Of a stretch of 64,000 nucleotides of DNA, positions 48,356-59,981 are shown piece by piece; position 1 is the stretch's first letter; every line of letters begins with the position of its first letter. Source of the stretch: Quillaja saponaria (lineage: Eukaryota > Streptophyta > Magnoliopsida > Fabales > Quillajaceae); assembly GCA_029379385.1 (NCBI GenBank), contig CM055607.1, positions 10,912,001-10,976,000 on the forward strand. Reading direction: 5' to 3'. The notes under the pieces were generated by a model. The model had not been told where the DNA came from. It did not search any database and saw nothing but the letters and a program-made list of their open reading frames with translations. Made by a program: the position numbers and the translations under genes.

Positions 48356-48362
48356 TATAAAA
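48356..48362 (+). promoter_or_regulatory. Likely TATA box of the pectate lyase gene
   Basis: TATAAAA occurs 51 bp before the ATG at 48413, so a transcript start near 48388 and a very short 5'UTR of about 25 nt would follow. Position and sequence fit the consensus; there is no transcript evidence. Confidence 0.45.
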
Positions 48363-48412
48363 TCTATGTTCCCCTCTTGTACAATACCAATCCAAGCCTG
48401 TTATAGGCAGAA

Positions 48413-49885
48413 ATGACTTCCCAAACCATCAATGGCACCCTCTGCCGCTTTACTTTGTTGCTTTTCATGTTCGCCCTCTTCGCTCCAAGTGCTAGCATAG
48501 CCAAGAAAACAAAGATTTTTGGCTTGGAAATGAATGTGATTGATCGATGCTGGAGATGGAACCCGGAATGGAGGAGGAACAGACCACAGCTTGCCACATG
48601 CTCTGTGGGTTTTGCTGGGAAGATGACCAACAATATTGGAAGGGACCTTGTCCATTACAAGGTCACAGATCCTAGTGACAACCCTTTAGACCCTAAGCCT
48701 GGAACTCTAAGATATGGTGCAACCATGATCAAACAGAAAGTGTGGATCACATTCAAGAAGGATATGAAAATTAAGCTTGAGAAACCGCTTCTCATTAGTA
48801 GTTTCACCGCAATTGATGGCCGGGGCACCAATGTTCACATTGCTGGTAATGCATGCTTGCTGATCTTCAAGGTAAAAGTTATGCTTCAAATTCTTGAACA
48901 TTTAAAAGATTGTATGGAATCTCTCTAGAGTCTAGAGTCTAACTTTCTTTACATGCAGGCGACAAATATAATCATCCATGGGCTGCACATCCACCATTGC
49001 CATCCTCAAGAACCTAGCTCGGTGATGGGTCCTGAGCAACAAGTAATTCCCCTTGGTCATGTAGATGGAGATGCTATAAGGCTGGTTACTGCATCGAAGG
49101 TTTGGTTAGACCACAATACATTGTATGAGTGCCAGGATGGTCTTCTTGATGTCACCCGGGGATCCACAGATGTTACTGTCTCTAACAACTGGTTCAGAGA
49201 GCAAGACAAGGTTATGCTTCTTGGGCATGATGATGGTTACCTGAGAGACAAGAACATGAAGGTGACTGTTGTCTACAACCATTTTGGTCCTAATTGCAAC
49301 CAACGGATGCCAAGGTGATTGCTTATAACATTCTCTACACAGATTCATAATATTTGGTATGATTTGAAGGATTCGTCAAATAAATGACTCTGGTCTTATT
49401 CTCACATTCAAAACCTTGCAGAATCCGCCATGGGTATGCTCACGTAGCTAACAATCTCTATCAAGGATGGATGCAGTACGCCATTGGTGGAAGCGAGTGT
49501 CCCAAGGTTAAGAGCGAAGCCAACCTCTTTATTGCACCCAAGTCAGGGAAAAAAGAGGCAAGTCTGGTTTTCTATGAACATCTGGGTAGAAATTATAGTA
49601 GTAATAACATTCACTTAAAGTCCCATATTCTACAGTATTTACTTACAAGATTATGATAAACAGGTTACATGGAGAAAAGGCAACGACCAAAATGAGGGGT
49701 CCTGGAAATTTTATTCTGTAAGGGACTCATTTGAAAATGGTGCATCTTTTACTCAAAGCGAGCTAGGTCGTTTAAAGCCAAACTACACCACCGATCAAAT
49801 ATTTGAAGTCGCCGACGCAAAATCTGTGAGGCCACTTACAAAAGCAGCAGGTGCTTTAAAATGCACAAAAACATCAAGATGCTGA
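48413..49885 (+). CDS. Secreted pectate lyase (polysaccharide lyase family 1), 4 exons
   Basis: Exons are 48413-48871, 48959-49314, 49422-49557 and 49664-49885; 1,173 nt encode 390 aa. A signal peptide is evident (RFTLLLFMFALFAPSASIA). The mature protein has the plant pectate lyase order: RCWRWNPEWRRNRPQLATCS, the GTLRYG block, ISSFTAIDGRG, the calcium-site region HVDGDAIRLV...ECQDGLLDV, VTVSNNWF, KVMLLGHDDGY, then NQRMPRIRHGYAHVANN with the catalytic Arg region, and YAIGG. It cleaves de-esterified homogalacturonan by calcium-dependent beta-elimination in the cell wall (established). It resembles the divergent At1g30350-type branch, which has Gln where most relatives have His before DKVML. 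The third intron (49558-49663) begins GC (GAG|GCAAGT) and ends CAG: a GC-AG intron. Confidence 0.94.
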
Positions 49886-50134
49886 GTCAAGAAGAATGAA
49901 GGGAATACCAGACAGAAACTGAAAAATTGGCATATTGACATGAAGATCAAATGAAGCTACACAAAAATTTGTATTTTCCTCCTGTTGTAATAACCAAATA
50001 TTTATTTCTAATACATAGTTTTTCCAGGTAGTCTTGGTCAGATAAACGGGTATACTTGCAATTGTTCTAACAAAATAAAGTGATCTCTAGACAATAAACA
50101 ACAATGAACGTGCTGGTCCGCCAGCATATGCCTT

Positions 50135-52343
50135 TCATTCTTCATCTTCTTCATCTGAAGTTACATAAGCCAAGCCTAGCAAGCTTTTAGAAGAATTTTC
50201 CACTGTAGACTCACCTGCTTTGTGCAATAATAACAAAGACTGTTCTTCTAGTTTGTTTGATCCTGATAAAGACTGCTCTTGCTCTTTCAGTTGATCATTC
50301 TCAGTTTTCTGATTCATTTGAGAATCATCACTAGAAACCAGGGTTGGCTGTTTACCATCAGATGAGTTAGATACTCTTTGCCGCTTTGGTTTGATTTCCA
50401 CCACTTTTTTCAGTAAAGCTTGTTGCCTACAATATAAAGGATAATATAGTTGAACAAAAAGTAAAGTCAGATAGACGTTTTGCTAAAAAGAAGTGTTCAG
50501 TATGTATAACGCTCTTGTCTTGCACGTGTGTGTGTGAGGAGGGGAGGGGGGGAAGAGAAGAGAGAGAGAGAGAGACCTAATCCCACTCTTTGGTTTCGCC
50601 TCAACACGAAGTGGTAAGGGAACTGATGCAAGTGAAGAATCTGCTAAGTTTGCAGCTTTGTATCCTTTTGTGAAGGAAAACAGAAGTTAACAAGATATGG
50701 AGAGGGGTAGCAATTGCAACGGTATTCAATTTAAGACTTAAAAGTATAAGATCATTATCAAAATTAGCAAGAATAAGAGCAAATTAGTCTTAGTGACGTA
50801 TCCCTAAGAGCACTTCACAAGAGCTCTTGAACATGAAAATGAGGCATCGACAATAAACTGTTAGAAGGACAACAACTGAACAAAGGATATCTTAAATGCT
50901 GCAAATGCTCGTTTCTCAGTACGACGAAGGAGGCGTTCAGCATCCTCCTCAGCTTCCATCTGCTCCTTGAGATAGAGGAGATCGTCACTGTCCAAGGCTG
51001 CATAGGGCATACTTAAACTTTAATAGAAGTTCAACAAACCAAAGGTAATATGATTTATGAAAAAAATAAATGCAAGTGATTGAGCACAACAAGTTCTAGG
51101 CGTGTGGGTCTACAGGTGTCTATAAATGTGCTTGCATATGTTTTTGTGTATGTGGGTGTGAAAGAGAGAGAGAGATACCGCCTCGCCCATGAAGGTAACC
51201 TCCGCGTTCTCCAGCAACCTCTTGCATCTGTTGCATCAACCACCCAGTACAGGAAGCCAAGATCCCTGCCGGGCCATGTTATCAGAAAACTTCCCTCAAG
51301 TTTTCACATAAAATGACAAACATTGGTGATGCAGATGGACTAGAGTTATATACAGCCTGCATCCTATTGATCATGGTCTAGAAATTTTTTTGCAAAATCT
51401 GTTTAAATGAAACACATTTGATCGGAATCGTAACTAAATAAAGCTATGCTCTCTTGGAATCAACAACTATGTTTTTGCTGCAAAATAAACTCCCTTAGTG
51501 TGTGCTAGACATGAAACTTCAAAATTATCTCAAGTGCTATTCTTCCCACCACTTTACAACCATGTGTTCATAACTAGATTCTTTTAGTTATTACTGTCAA
51601 AAAAAAAAAAGATTCTTTTAGTTTTCAAAAAATCATTAAAGACGATTATAGGGAATTATACAACAATAATGAGAGTGGTCAAGCAACCAAAAAATGTGCT
51701 GCAAACAACAATATTGAATCTTGATTCAGGAATCCCCTAAAGCTAATAATCTTAATTCCCAAAACCCGTCCAGCTTTTGCACAGTTACTACATACTTTTA
51801 GTTTTGAGACTGAGATGCACTCATGCACTCAAAAGAATAAATAAGACTTAATCACCCAGTAAGATTCAATTATTTTTTTCTTTTCCTCTCTGTAGTAGAA
51901 TATATGTCAAAAAATAAAATCTCTAGTTTTTTCCTTTTCCTCTCTAATTTATAAATTCAAAATCTTGAACAATAACAGTCATCACGTGGTTAGCTACAGA
52001 ATCAAACTTAAATCTACTTGAGCAAGATAAAACTGAAAATTTACTACTTTCTATGGGTTCAATTAATTGTTTTGAAAACTATAAATGAAAATTGAACCAA
52101 AACAAAATTTGGAGGATGGAGGGTGATTCAATGCGCTAACCTTGGCAACCATGCGCTGGAAAGTAATATCTTCATCGTCTATCTTATCTTTTCCTTTCCC
52201 CGATTTCTTATCTGTAAATTCAAAACGATTTCAATACAATTACAACGATCATACACATAAAATAAAATAAAAAACATTAATTTAAAAGAAATACCTTTAG
52301 GGTCGCTAAGGTTTGTGTATTCTCGAACTTCTCTGCCCGCCAT
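50135..52343 (-). CDS. Conserved plant protein of unknown function, 6 exons with one AT-AC intron
   Basis: Exons on the minus strand: 52343-52295, 52211-52141, 51227-51179, 50997-50891, 50659-50577 and 50426-50135; 651 nt encode 216 aa in consistent phase. Intron 4 (50890-50660) starts ATATCCTTTG and ends GGATAC, the U12-type AT-AC class. The protein begins MAGREVREYTNLSDPKDKK, has a mixed-charge helical middle (MQEVAGERGGYLHGRGALDS, then EQMEAEEDAERLLRRTEKRA), a basic KPKRQR patch (possible nuclear signal) and an acidic tail ending VTSDEEDEE. I recognise the sequence as a conserved plant type but cannot assign a function; a nuclear, partly disordered protein is inferred. An (AG)n microsatellite lies at about 50558-50574 just past exon 5. 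Confidence 0.85.
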
Positions 52344-54551
52344 TACTGCTCAACTTGAACCGACCTTTCTCGCTCTTGGAGAGAAAATCTGGGGTGCTAA
52401 CTGCTAAGGTAAGTATTGGGTTCGCAAACCAAAAACCGGAAGCGTTCTGAGGAAGAAGACAGGATGCTCCAAATGAAGAATTGGGGTTAGGGAACATGGA
52501 TGGTGGGTATCACTGTGCAATCGCCAAGAGATTACCTAGTACATCCGATTATTCCCCAAACCGCCATCAAACATGAGTCCACAGTGCAACCCGACCCAGT
52601 CCAACCATCATATATGATGAGCCTTGGGTTAGGGCTGCTATGAGGCTCATTATTATATTATAATTTATAAGTAGTTATCCTAACTTTTTTACAAGAAAAA
52701 TGAGAATGACCCTATGACAAAGAATATTGCACTGCACCCATCAAAAATTAATATTTTTATATTACGAATATGATAAGATAAAGAATATTGATCATATGAA
52801 AAAATAAAATATTTTATAAACATTAATAAATATTAGAATATAAACAAATAAATATTTACCTTATCATATTTTTTTTATATATTAGATAAGATAAAATGTT
52901 AAAATATGGTTGAATTATTTTTTTTAACTATTTAATATTAGGTCCCTTAAATATAATGAATTTTAATTTTATTGTACCAAATTTATCCACGAGCAGAAGA
53001 ATCATATAACACATATAAATTTATAACTTTTTTTTTAATATTTTTGTTCATATATATCTTTATATTTTTAATTTTATAATAATTTTCTATTATTTATAAA
53101 AAATTATTCTAATTTCCTTTAAATATATATATGATCATAACTATTTTATATTTTTTTTATAAAAGAAAAAAAAATATATATATAATTTTAACTTAAAAAA
53201 CCATTTCGATGACGAGAAGAAATTGAAAAATGAGGAAAATTGGGGCAATATGAGAATTTTTTTATTTCAATTAGTTGTTTCCTTATCTTATTCATTATAA
53301 TACTATCACAATATTACCTACTTAAAAATAGAATAATCTTATTTATATTTTATCTAACTCTTCTTATTTGATCTACCAAACACAACCTAAATGAATTTAA
53401 GACTGATTTTCTCCTCATTTTTTTTTTTTTTTGGTTTATGATAGTTGAGGGTTTGCACCAAGAGGAGAGAGTAGTACTTTAAAGACTGTAAATTTTAAAA
53501 ATTCGAAATTGACAATATAAAGTCTATGCTAATGATTTCTTGTTAAAACCTGTTCTAAGTATTTAGGGTTGTAATTCTGTTGATACTGTCATTTGAATGA
53601 AGTGATATCAAGGAGTACATGCTTGCAATTCCAGATCCAATCACTCCATAATATAAGGCAAGAGGAAGTACAAATTTTCATACATTACTGTCAGTCTGAG
53701 CATATTATGTAATACTTGATAAGATATGAAATAAATACTTGTTCAACATTCACAGCATTAGTGATCCTCCAGAAGTTTAAGAAAATGGTGCGTTCAAGAG
53801 TATAAAGCATGCATGTCTGTAAGGATCTTGAACTAGGAGGTAATTCTACTTGATCGTCTGCAACTCACAGTCAAAATGCCTGCAAAATTTATACACTCTG
53901 TTCTTGGTTTCTAGGGACACATAATCACTCCCATTACCCTAGATCATGCTGAAACTGCAATAAGTAAATAAGATATCATAGATTCAGGGAAAAGGAAAAT
54001 AAATTTCAGATGAATAGAAAAGCCAGTTGCTCAATTCTAACAGTCATGTCATGGTGCCATGCCATGAAAGTTGAACTCAGGTCCGGAGACATGTGCAAAA
54101 TAAAAAAAGATCAGGGAAAAAAAAAAAAAAAAACTAGACCAAATTTAACCCTATTGCTCAAAAGTATAGATCAACCTGGCTGTCCGTTTTTCACCCTTGC
54201 AGTCTTTGCTGCACAAATAGAATCAGGAAAGTCGTTCACATCAGCTTCATTTTTGTTCTGTATCAACATATATGAGGGGTTTTCCATGCTGTGATGCTGC
54301 TTACACCAGGTCAAATATAGTCTTCGTTTTACCTGAAGCAGGAGTCTAATGAACTAGAATAAAAGTTCCCATGTCATCTATTGGACAATTGCACTGGTTG
54401 AAGCCTTAAATGTTATGCAGCTGGAAAGTATAAGCAAGATGTAACTACAGGCGTCTACAGCTATACATCTCAGCAGGACCTGATACATTATCACCGTTGA
54501 CACACTAGACTGGAATTTTTGCAAGTTTCAATAATATACCTTGACAGATCT
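52344..54551. other. Intergenic, AT-rich, no gene recognised
   Basis: Holds the promoter of the unknown-function gene on its left and the 3' flank of the AT3G52170-like gene on its right. Between about 52680 and 53400 it is very AT-rich and ends with ctaccaaacacaacct, which resembles the end of a common plant MITE, but no partner end was found. The frame at 54010-54294 contains a poly-A-derived Lys run and is not accepted. Confidence 0.4.
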
Positions 54552-57500
54552 CTACAACTTTCTCCAGATGTTCGCGATGCCATCTGCAAATGACTTAATA
54601 TTACCCCAAAGAGTTGATTTCTTTGGAACATCCATATCATTGGTCTGTCCGTAAGTATTGTCACTGACCAATGGCAAAATGAAAAGGACATTAGTATCCT
54701 ACACATCAATGGTGAGATTGAACAATATATTCTATCATCTCTGCTAAAATAATAGTATTATTATTTATGTTTCTACAATTAGCACTATATATGCATAAAA
54801 GTTATGGCCTTACATTGTGGGTTTGTCAAGGGGCTCTTGAAACCATTTCTCATTATGTTTTGAATCATCCAAACTAGGCAGATCTTTGAAGTCAGGTTGC
54901 TTGCTTTTTTCATCGTACTTGGCATTCTCAATCCTTGGATGAGAAACTTCCATAGTTTCACCCACTATGAGGTGTTTTTTATCAGCAATCTGAGCTTCCC
55001 CATTACCATTCTCAGAACTTTCACAGCATGGAGGAGGGAGATCCTCTATTTCTTGTTTCCACAGATGAGTTTCTAGAGACACAGAACCAGAATTACTATA
55101 CAGAGCTTCCTTCCTTTTCGCCTTTTCTGATATCTCAATATGGGATTGAGAAATTTCTTCAGCTTTTCCACTGAACAGACTACTGTCTGTTGTAACAGGA
55201 TCAGAGCAACTATCCTGCAATCATAATATGAAGGAATTATCTAAGTTATACAAAAGAAATTCACACCCTACACTAGATCATAGATGAACAAATCACCTGA
55301 CGCATACTCAAGTTGTCCTTCAGAAAGGATAAAAGAAGGCATACTATTTGCACCACAATCTTCGAAATGGCATAAGCCAATATATACAACTTTTATGGAA
55401 TATGTCAGCATACTCGGCCAAGATCATCCCACAAGCCTCAGTGCCAAGTTAAGTATGCCAGCAACTAGGATTGTGTAGATGTATCATATATGTACCAAAA
55501 ATAAAACTAAAGTGCACAAATAATGAAGCTTGTATAGTTACTGCTAATGTACAGAATTGCAAGCAGCAAACTCGTTTCATGTCCTAACTTCTAATAAAAC
55601 TACAAATAAAAATAAAGGACTAAAGAGGTAGGAGCGGTTCAACATGCAGCTAGTAAATGTTATGTGACACTGCACCACATCATTTACATTACATGGAATG
55701 CATTTTATAAAGCTGAACAAAAATGAACCAAATTTATACCAACATATGGACTTCCCAGATCCTTATTAAAGTCTGCACAGATCTTTTGACTTCTTTTGAT
55801 TCAACACAATTCAGGTGATAATTTGTTAACATTTTAATTAAAGAAACTATCACATAATTAACATCTGATGCTTACAGGAAGCGTGGTAGTGAAAGCTTCT
55901 TCAGACTTGGTCCCGTCAGCCCAAGAGGAAGTCAATGGCTGTATCTTTTCTTCAAGATGGACACCACCAGCAGTAGCAATCTCAACATCATCTAGAACTA
56001 TCCTCTGAGCTTGCTGACCTACTGTCGTCTTATTGTCTGAGATCTCTGCTGCTTCAATCAAAGGTTTCTTCTCATTAATTAGCTTATGTCCCGTTAAAGT
56101 TTCATTCAAGCTGTCCAATGAATGCATTTCAGATTTGTACTTTATTTCCTGAAGAATATTCTTAACAAAATAATATGAGCCACCCACGTGTTTACATGCA
56201 GCGCTAGAAGTTGGAAACTTCCCTGCATTTGTTGCTCTGTACCTACAAGAAGCCAAGAGCAAATAATTCACTGAAACTCCAGTAATTAGCTTATGTGAAA
56301 AATTGCACTATTCGAAAACCCACTGAACTCGGATTGAGCACATGACCTTTAATTCACCTGTCAACTAAACTGACAACAATAATAATGCTGATGCTGCTAA
56401 TAATGATAACATGTGTGAAGTACTATTTGATAATGACCTCAATACCCCCAAAGAAACAAGCAAAAGAAAATATATTTAACCATGAAGCCAGTGTCCTTCA
56501 ACAATAAAACAAAAAAGAAAGAAATGATGTGTTTGTCCAACAATTTTGATAAGGCTAGAAAACCCCGTTTTGACGAGTGAATTCATTAAATGGATCAAGC
56601 ATAAGTAGTTCCACCCTAAAAGGAACAATTTAATTAATCGTGTGAAAGTACCCAACCAAAACATAAACCATTTTTTGAAAAGGTAGCACAAGCATGTCTA
56701 GCATAACCCATCCAATAAACAGTTCAATATCAAGTTCACACATATATGAACCAAAATAACTTATATTAGTAAGTACTCATTTAATAAATAAATAAATAAT
56801 GAAATATTTCTATCTAGATATATTTGTAAAATTACTTTTGATATTGTTTTATCAATTTAATCTTTAGCATTAGTCAAGTTAAATGGATGCACAAAACTTA
56901 AAAAATATATAATGTTCAATAATGTATTAGATATGCCAATTTGACAAATAAATATTTAACTGGGTCAATTGTGAGTCAATTTTGGGTTGGTTGGTAAGAC
57001 TTCAGAATGGCTCATTTATTTGCCATCTTTCGGCTAACCTAGCCTCCTCCATCCCTAGGGCACCCTTGGGGAAATGCACCGGGTGCCATAGCTAATCCAT
57101 CAATGATTAAAACTGAAAGTCTGAAATGACCCAACATCTTTTATTTAGTGTTGTTTCCTCACATGTTCATTGTCGCCAGTAAACATCAGACTGACTGTAA
57201 GCAAAACATATTCAGTAATAGGATTTTAATCTTCCTAGGGAACAACATCAAGCTTTTCAAACTATTGACATCTAAAGTATCTATTCTAAACAAACCACAC
57301 CACAATGGAAGAAAATGTTGTTTCTCTTCCTAGTGGATGCGGTTATCCTTTTCTATTAGCCAAACAGACATCAGATGAACTGATAATGCCAGATGAACCA
57401 AAGAATTGAAAACCATGACAATTTAAGCATCGCTATAGTTTAATACCATGAAGTTAGAAAATTTATCAACAAAGAAGAAAAAGAAAGTACTTATTCACAA

Positions 57501-58763
57501 AAGATTCCACCATAGCTTTTCGTTCTTCTTTTGAAACCCTTTTCTGGCGTTTCTGTGTATTTGGTGTTTCAGAAGGAACAGATACAGCATGTGACCATCC
57601 ACGCCGCTGAACATTTGACTGACCAACAAATTTGTTTATCTCTGTAGATACTGTCAAGCAAACATGTAGAAAGACATTTAAATATATATGTCTCCCTTTA
57701 TCCTTCTGTGGCCATGTAGAAAGAGCTAACAAATTGTAAGTTTGTGAAAAGCAATAGAAACTTGAAATGAATTTTTGAAACTCTATTTGCTTCTTCACAA
57801 GCATGCAAGTTTATCACCACCAACCAAGTCATTTTATCCTTGAATTTATCCACATCAGTCACTTTACTCCCTAGTGTGTGATTCTCTCAACGTCTGAGTA
57901 TACTCATTGTAGATGCAAGCCAAGAAAAAACAGTTCAGCCTGTCCAACTAAAATAGTAACAAAGGGCCTTAATAGTAGTAACAGTTAGAAATCAGAGAGG
58001 CTTGCACATGGTGTCTGGAATTCATTTTAAAATCAGGCTCTGTTAGTAGGTTAAAGCGTCTGTCTAAAAAGCTTGCATTTTAAAACAGAGAAACCAAAGT
58101 AGAACTTAACACTGAATCTCTTTATGCAGCATAGCTTCTAACTGATGAAAGACTTCTGGGGGGTGGAGACTTGTGTTGGGAATTTAACAAGGGTGTTACT
58201 TTCAATATTCAACTTAAATAGGAACATATTACATTAAAATTTTATTTGATATAGAAATTGAGTTTAATTGCTGGAAATGCTTATGATACCAGTGATGACA
58301 GTAAAGTCTGACTGCCATCCACTTCTAGTCCTCACAAGGAACAGGAGTTGCTAAGCAAAACTAACCCAGAAGCTCCTTTCGCTTTTCTTTTCATTTTTTT
58401 TTTTTTTTTGGTTCATTCATTTGAGCATAGAAAGAACTAAAACCAATTTAATGATAATAATTTTTTGTCTTTGTTTGTCATAATCATCAATGCCACAAAA
58501 CCCAAAAAAAAACAAATCTGACCTGAAAATACAGATAATAATCCAAAAGGAGTAACAAACAAAATATATATTAGGAAGAGCAAGAGCAAAAAAAAAAAAA
58601 AAACGGAAAGCGACTCACCCCATTTGATCCGCCTGGGAAATGAACAACGACTGGGGGAGTACTTGTAATTGGACCAAAAAGAGAGACCTCCTCTAGCTAA
58701 AATCTGAATATTTTTCCCCATTTTCAATCTGCACCTGAATTCGCTGTTCGTTCCATTATACAT
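54552..58763 (-). CDS. AT3G52170-like putative DNA-binding protein, 5 exons
   Basis: Exons on the minus strand: 58763-58619, 57650-57491, 56242-55876, 55214-54814 and 54663-54552; 1,185 nt encode 394 aa. The start could instead be the ATG at 58721 (380 aa); upstream codons of the frame lack an ATG. The N-terminus is basic and hydroxylated, fitting an organelle signal. The recognisable domain spans exons 2-3: KRVSKEERKAMVESFVNKYR, NAGKFPTSSAACKHVGGSYY and FVKNILQEIKYKS, as in Arabidopsis AT3G52170, annotated only as DNA binding. The rest is acidic and disordered up to a conserved tail STLWGNIKSFADGIANIWRKL. The last acceptor was set at ggtcag|TGAC because it alone keeps the tail in frame. The role is unknown. 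Confidence 0.82.
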
Positions 58764-58820
58764 AGAAAGAGGGGGAAGAGAAAGGGTTTTAGAGGTCTGT
58801 GACTTCGATGGCAGAAGCAA

Positions 58821-59727
58821 CGAAGGGGTTTAAGCTATAGGACCATTTTGATCTGGACGAACCGGTCCGACTCCGCCACAGTCAAAATACGATATGAAAT
58901 TTTTGTCTTTTCCATTTCGAGATAACTTTTGGGTTTTGTACGTTTCGGCTTTTTCATCAAAATAATAATACTGAAACTAATACAAGGGCCTAGCCCATTT
59001 TTCCTCCCTAAAGAAAAAGCCCATGTCTTTGATTAAAAGTAGGAAATGTGAAGAGTTGAGAAATAAAATAATGTAGGAAAAAAAAAAGAATTGAGAGATG
59101 AAAAGATGGTGAAATTAAGGTTAGAATAACATATAGAGACAAATAATAATAATAATAATAACAAAGATACATTCAATTTTTTTATTTTTGTATTTTTGTA
59201 TGTGTTAAAAGTTTGAGTGTTAAAGTAATTTTGAATTCAACAAAATTGTGGAATGTATATCACTAATAGATTAAACAAACTAGATGATTCTTATTGAAAA
59301 TGCAAAATAGATATATAACTAGTCCCTACATTTATATAATAGTCTTTTTCCTTTTAATATAAATGGCATCTTATTAGTTTCCACTGAATGATATTGCCAA
59401 AATATTGATGAGAACCTAATCCATCCTAATAAATAGTTAGATATAATTTTATAAATTGAATGTCAATCCTCATCATCCATAAAATATGAGTAAGAGCAGT
59501 TCCTAATGTAATTAGAATAAATATTTATTAAAATTATTATACATATAAGCCTAACCAATGACAGTGTTGAAATTGACAACAAAACATTGATGATGTTGCA
59601 TTACATCTAGCTAGCTTCCAAGCAACCAGCCAATGCCTTTGACATTCCTTGCTTCCCACGAAGTCATCACAAAGTAAACAACATTAAACTTTAATATTCA
59701 TTGACAACAATGGATCTTACGTAATCC
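58821..59727. other. Divergent intergenic region, no gene recognised
   Basis: Separates the AT3G52170-like gene (-) from the LRR receptor kinase (+). It contains an (AAT)n tract at about 59141-59160 and AT-rich sequence. Both promoters should be here. Confidence 0.45.
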
Positions 59728-59735
59728 TATAAATA
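59728..59735 (+). promoter_or_regulatory. Possible TATA box of the LRR receptor-like kinase gene
   Basis: TATAAATA sits 247 bp upstream of the ATG at 59982, in a context (cctataaataatc) close to the plant consensus. A transcript start about 30 bp downstream and a leader of about 220 nt are inferred. Confidence 0.4.
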
Positions 59736-59981
59736 ATCAGCTGTCACGTTGTTTCTCTAAAAAATAATTTACAATAAAATATGAAAATAACTCTTTGTTG
59801 GTACCGCTTTTTGTGTCCAGCACTATCAGCAATTCAGCATCTTGCAAGCTTTGCCTTGCCCACTTCGTCAAACTGTGACATTAATAAACAAAATAGCATG
59901 ACTTTATGAAAAATTGAAAGCAGAACTGTTCTGATTCCTAAAACCCATGTCAAACTTTTTCTTGCAGTACTATCCATCACC

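Noticed and set aside
54491..54709. 72-codon frame in the last exon of the AT3G52170-like gene
   Set aside because: It is the wrong frame. Using the ggtcag acceptor restores the conserved WGNIKSFADGI tail instead.
58764..58820. N-terminal extension of the AT3G52170-like protein
   Set aside because: The extension starts at TTG; no ATG is available upstream in frame.
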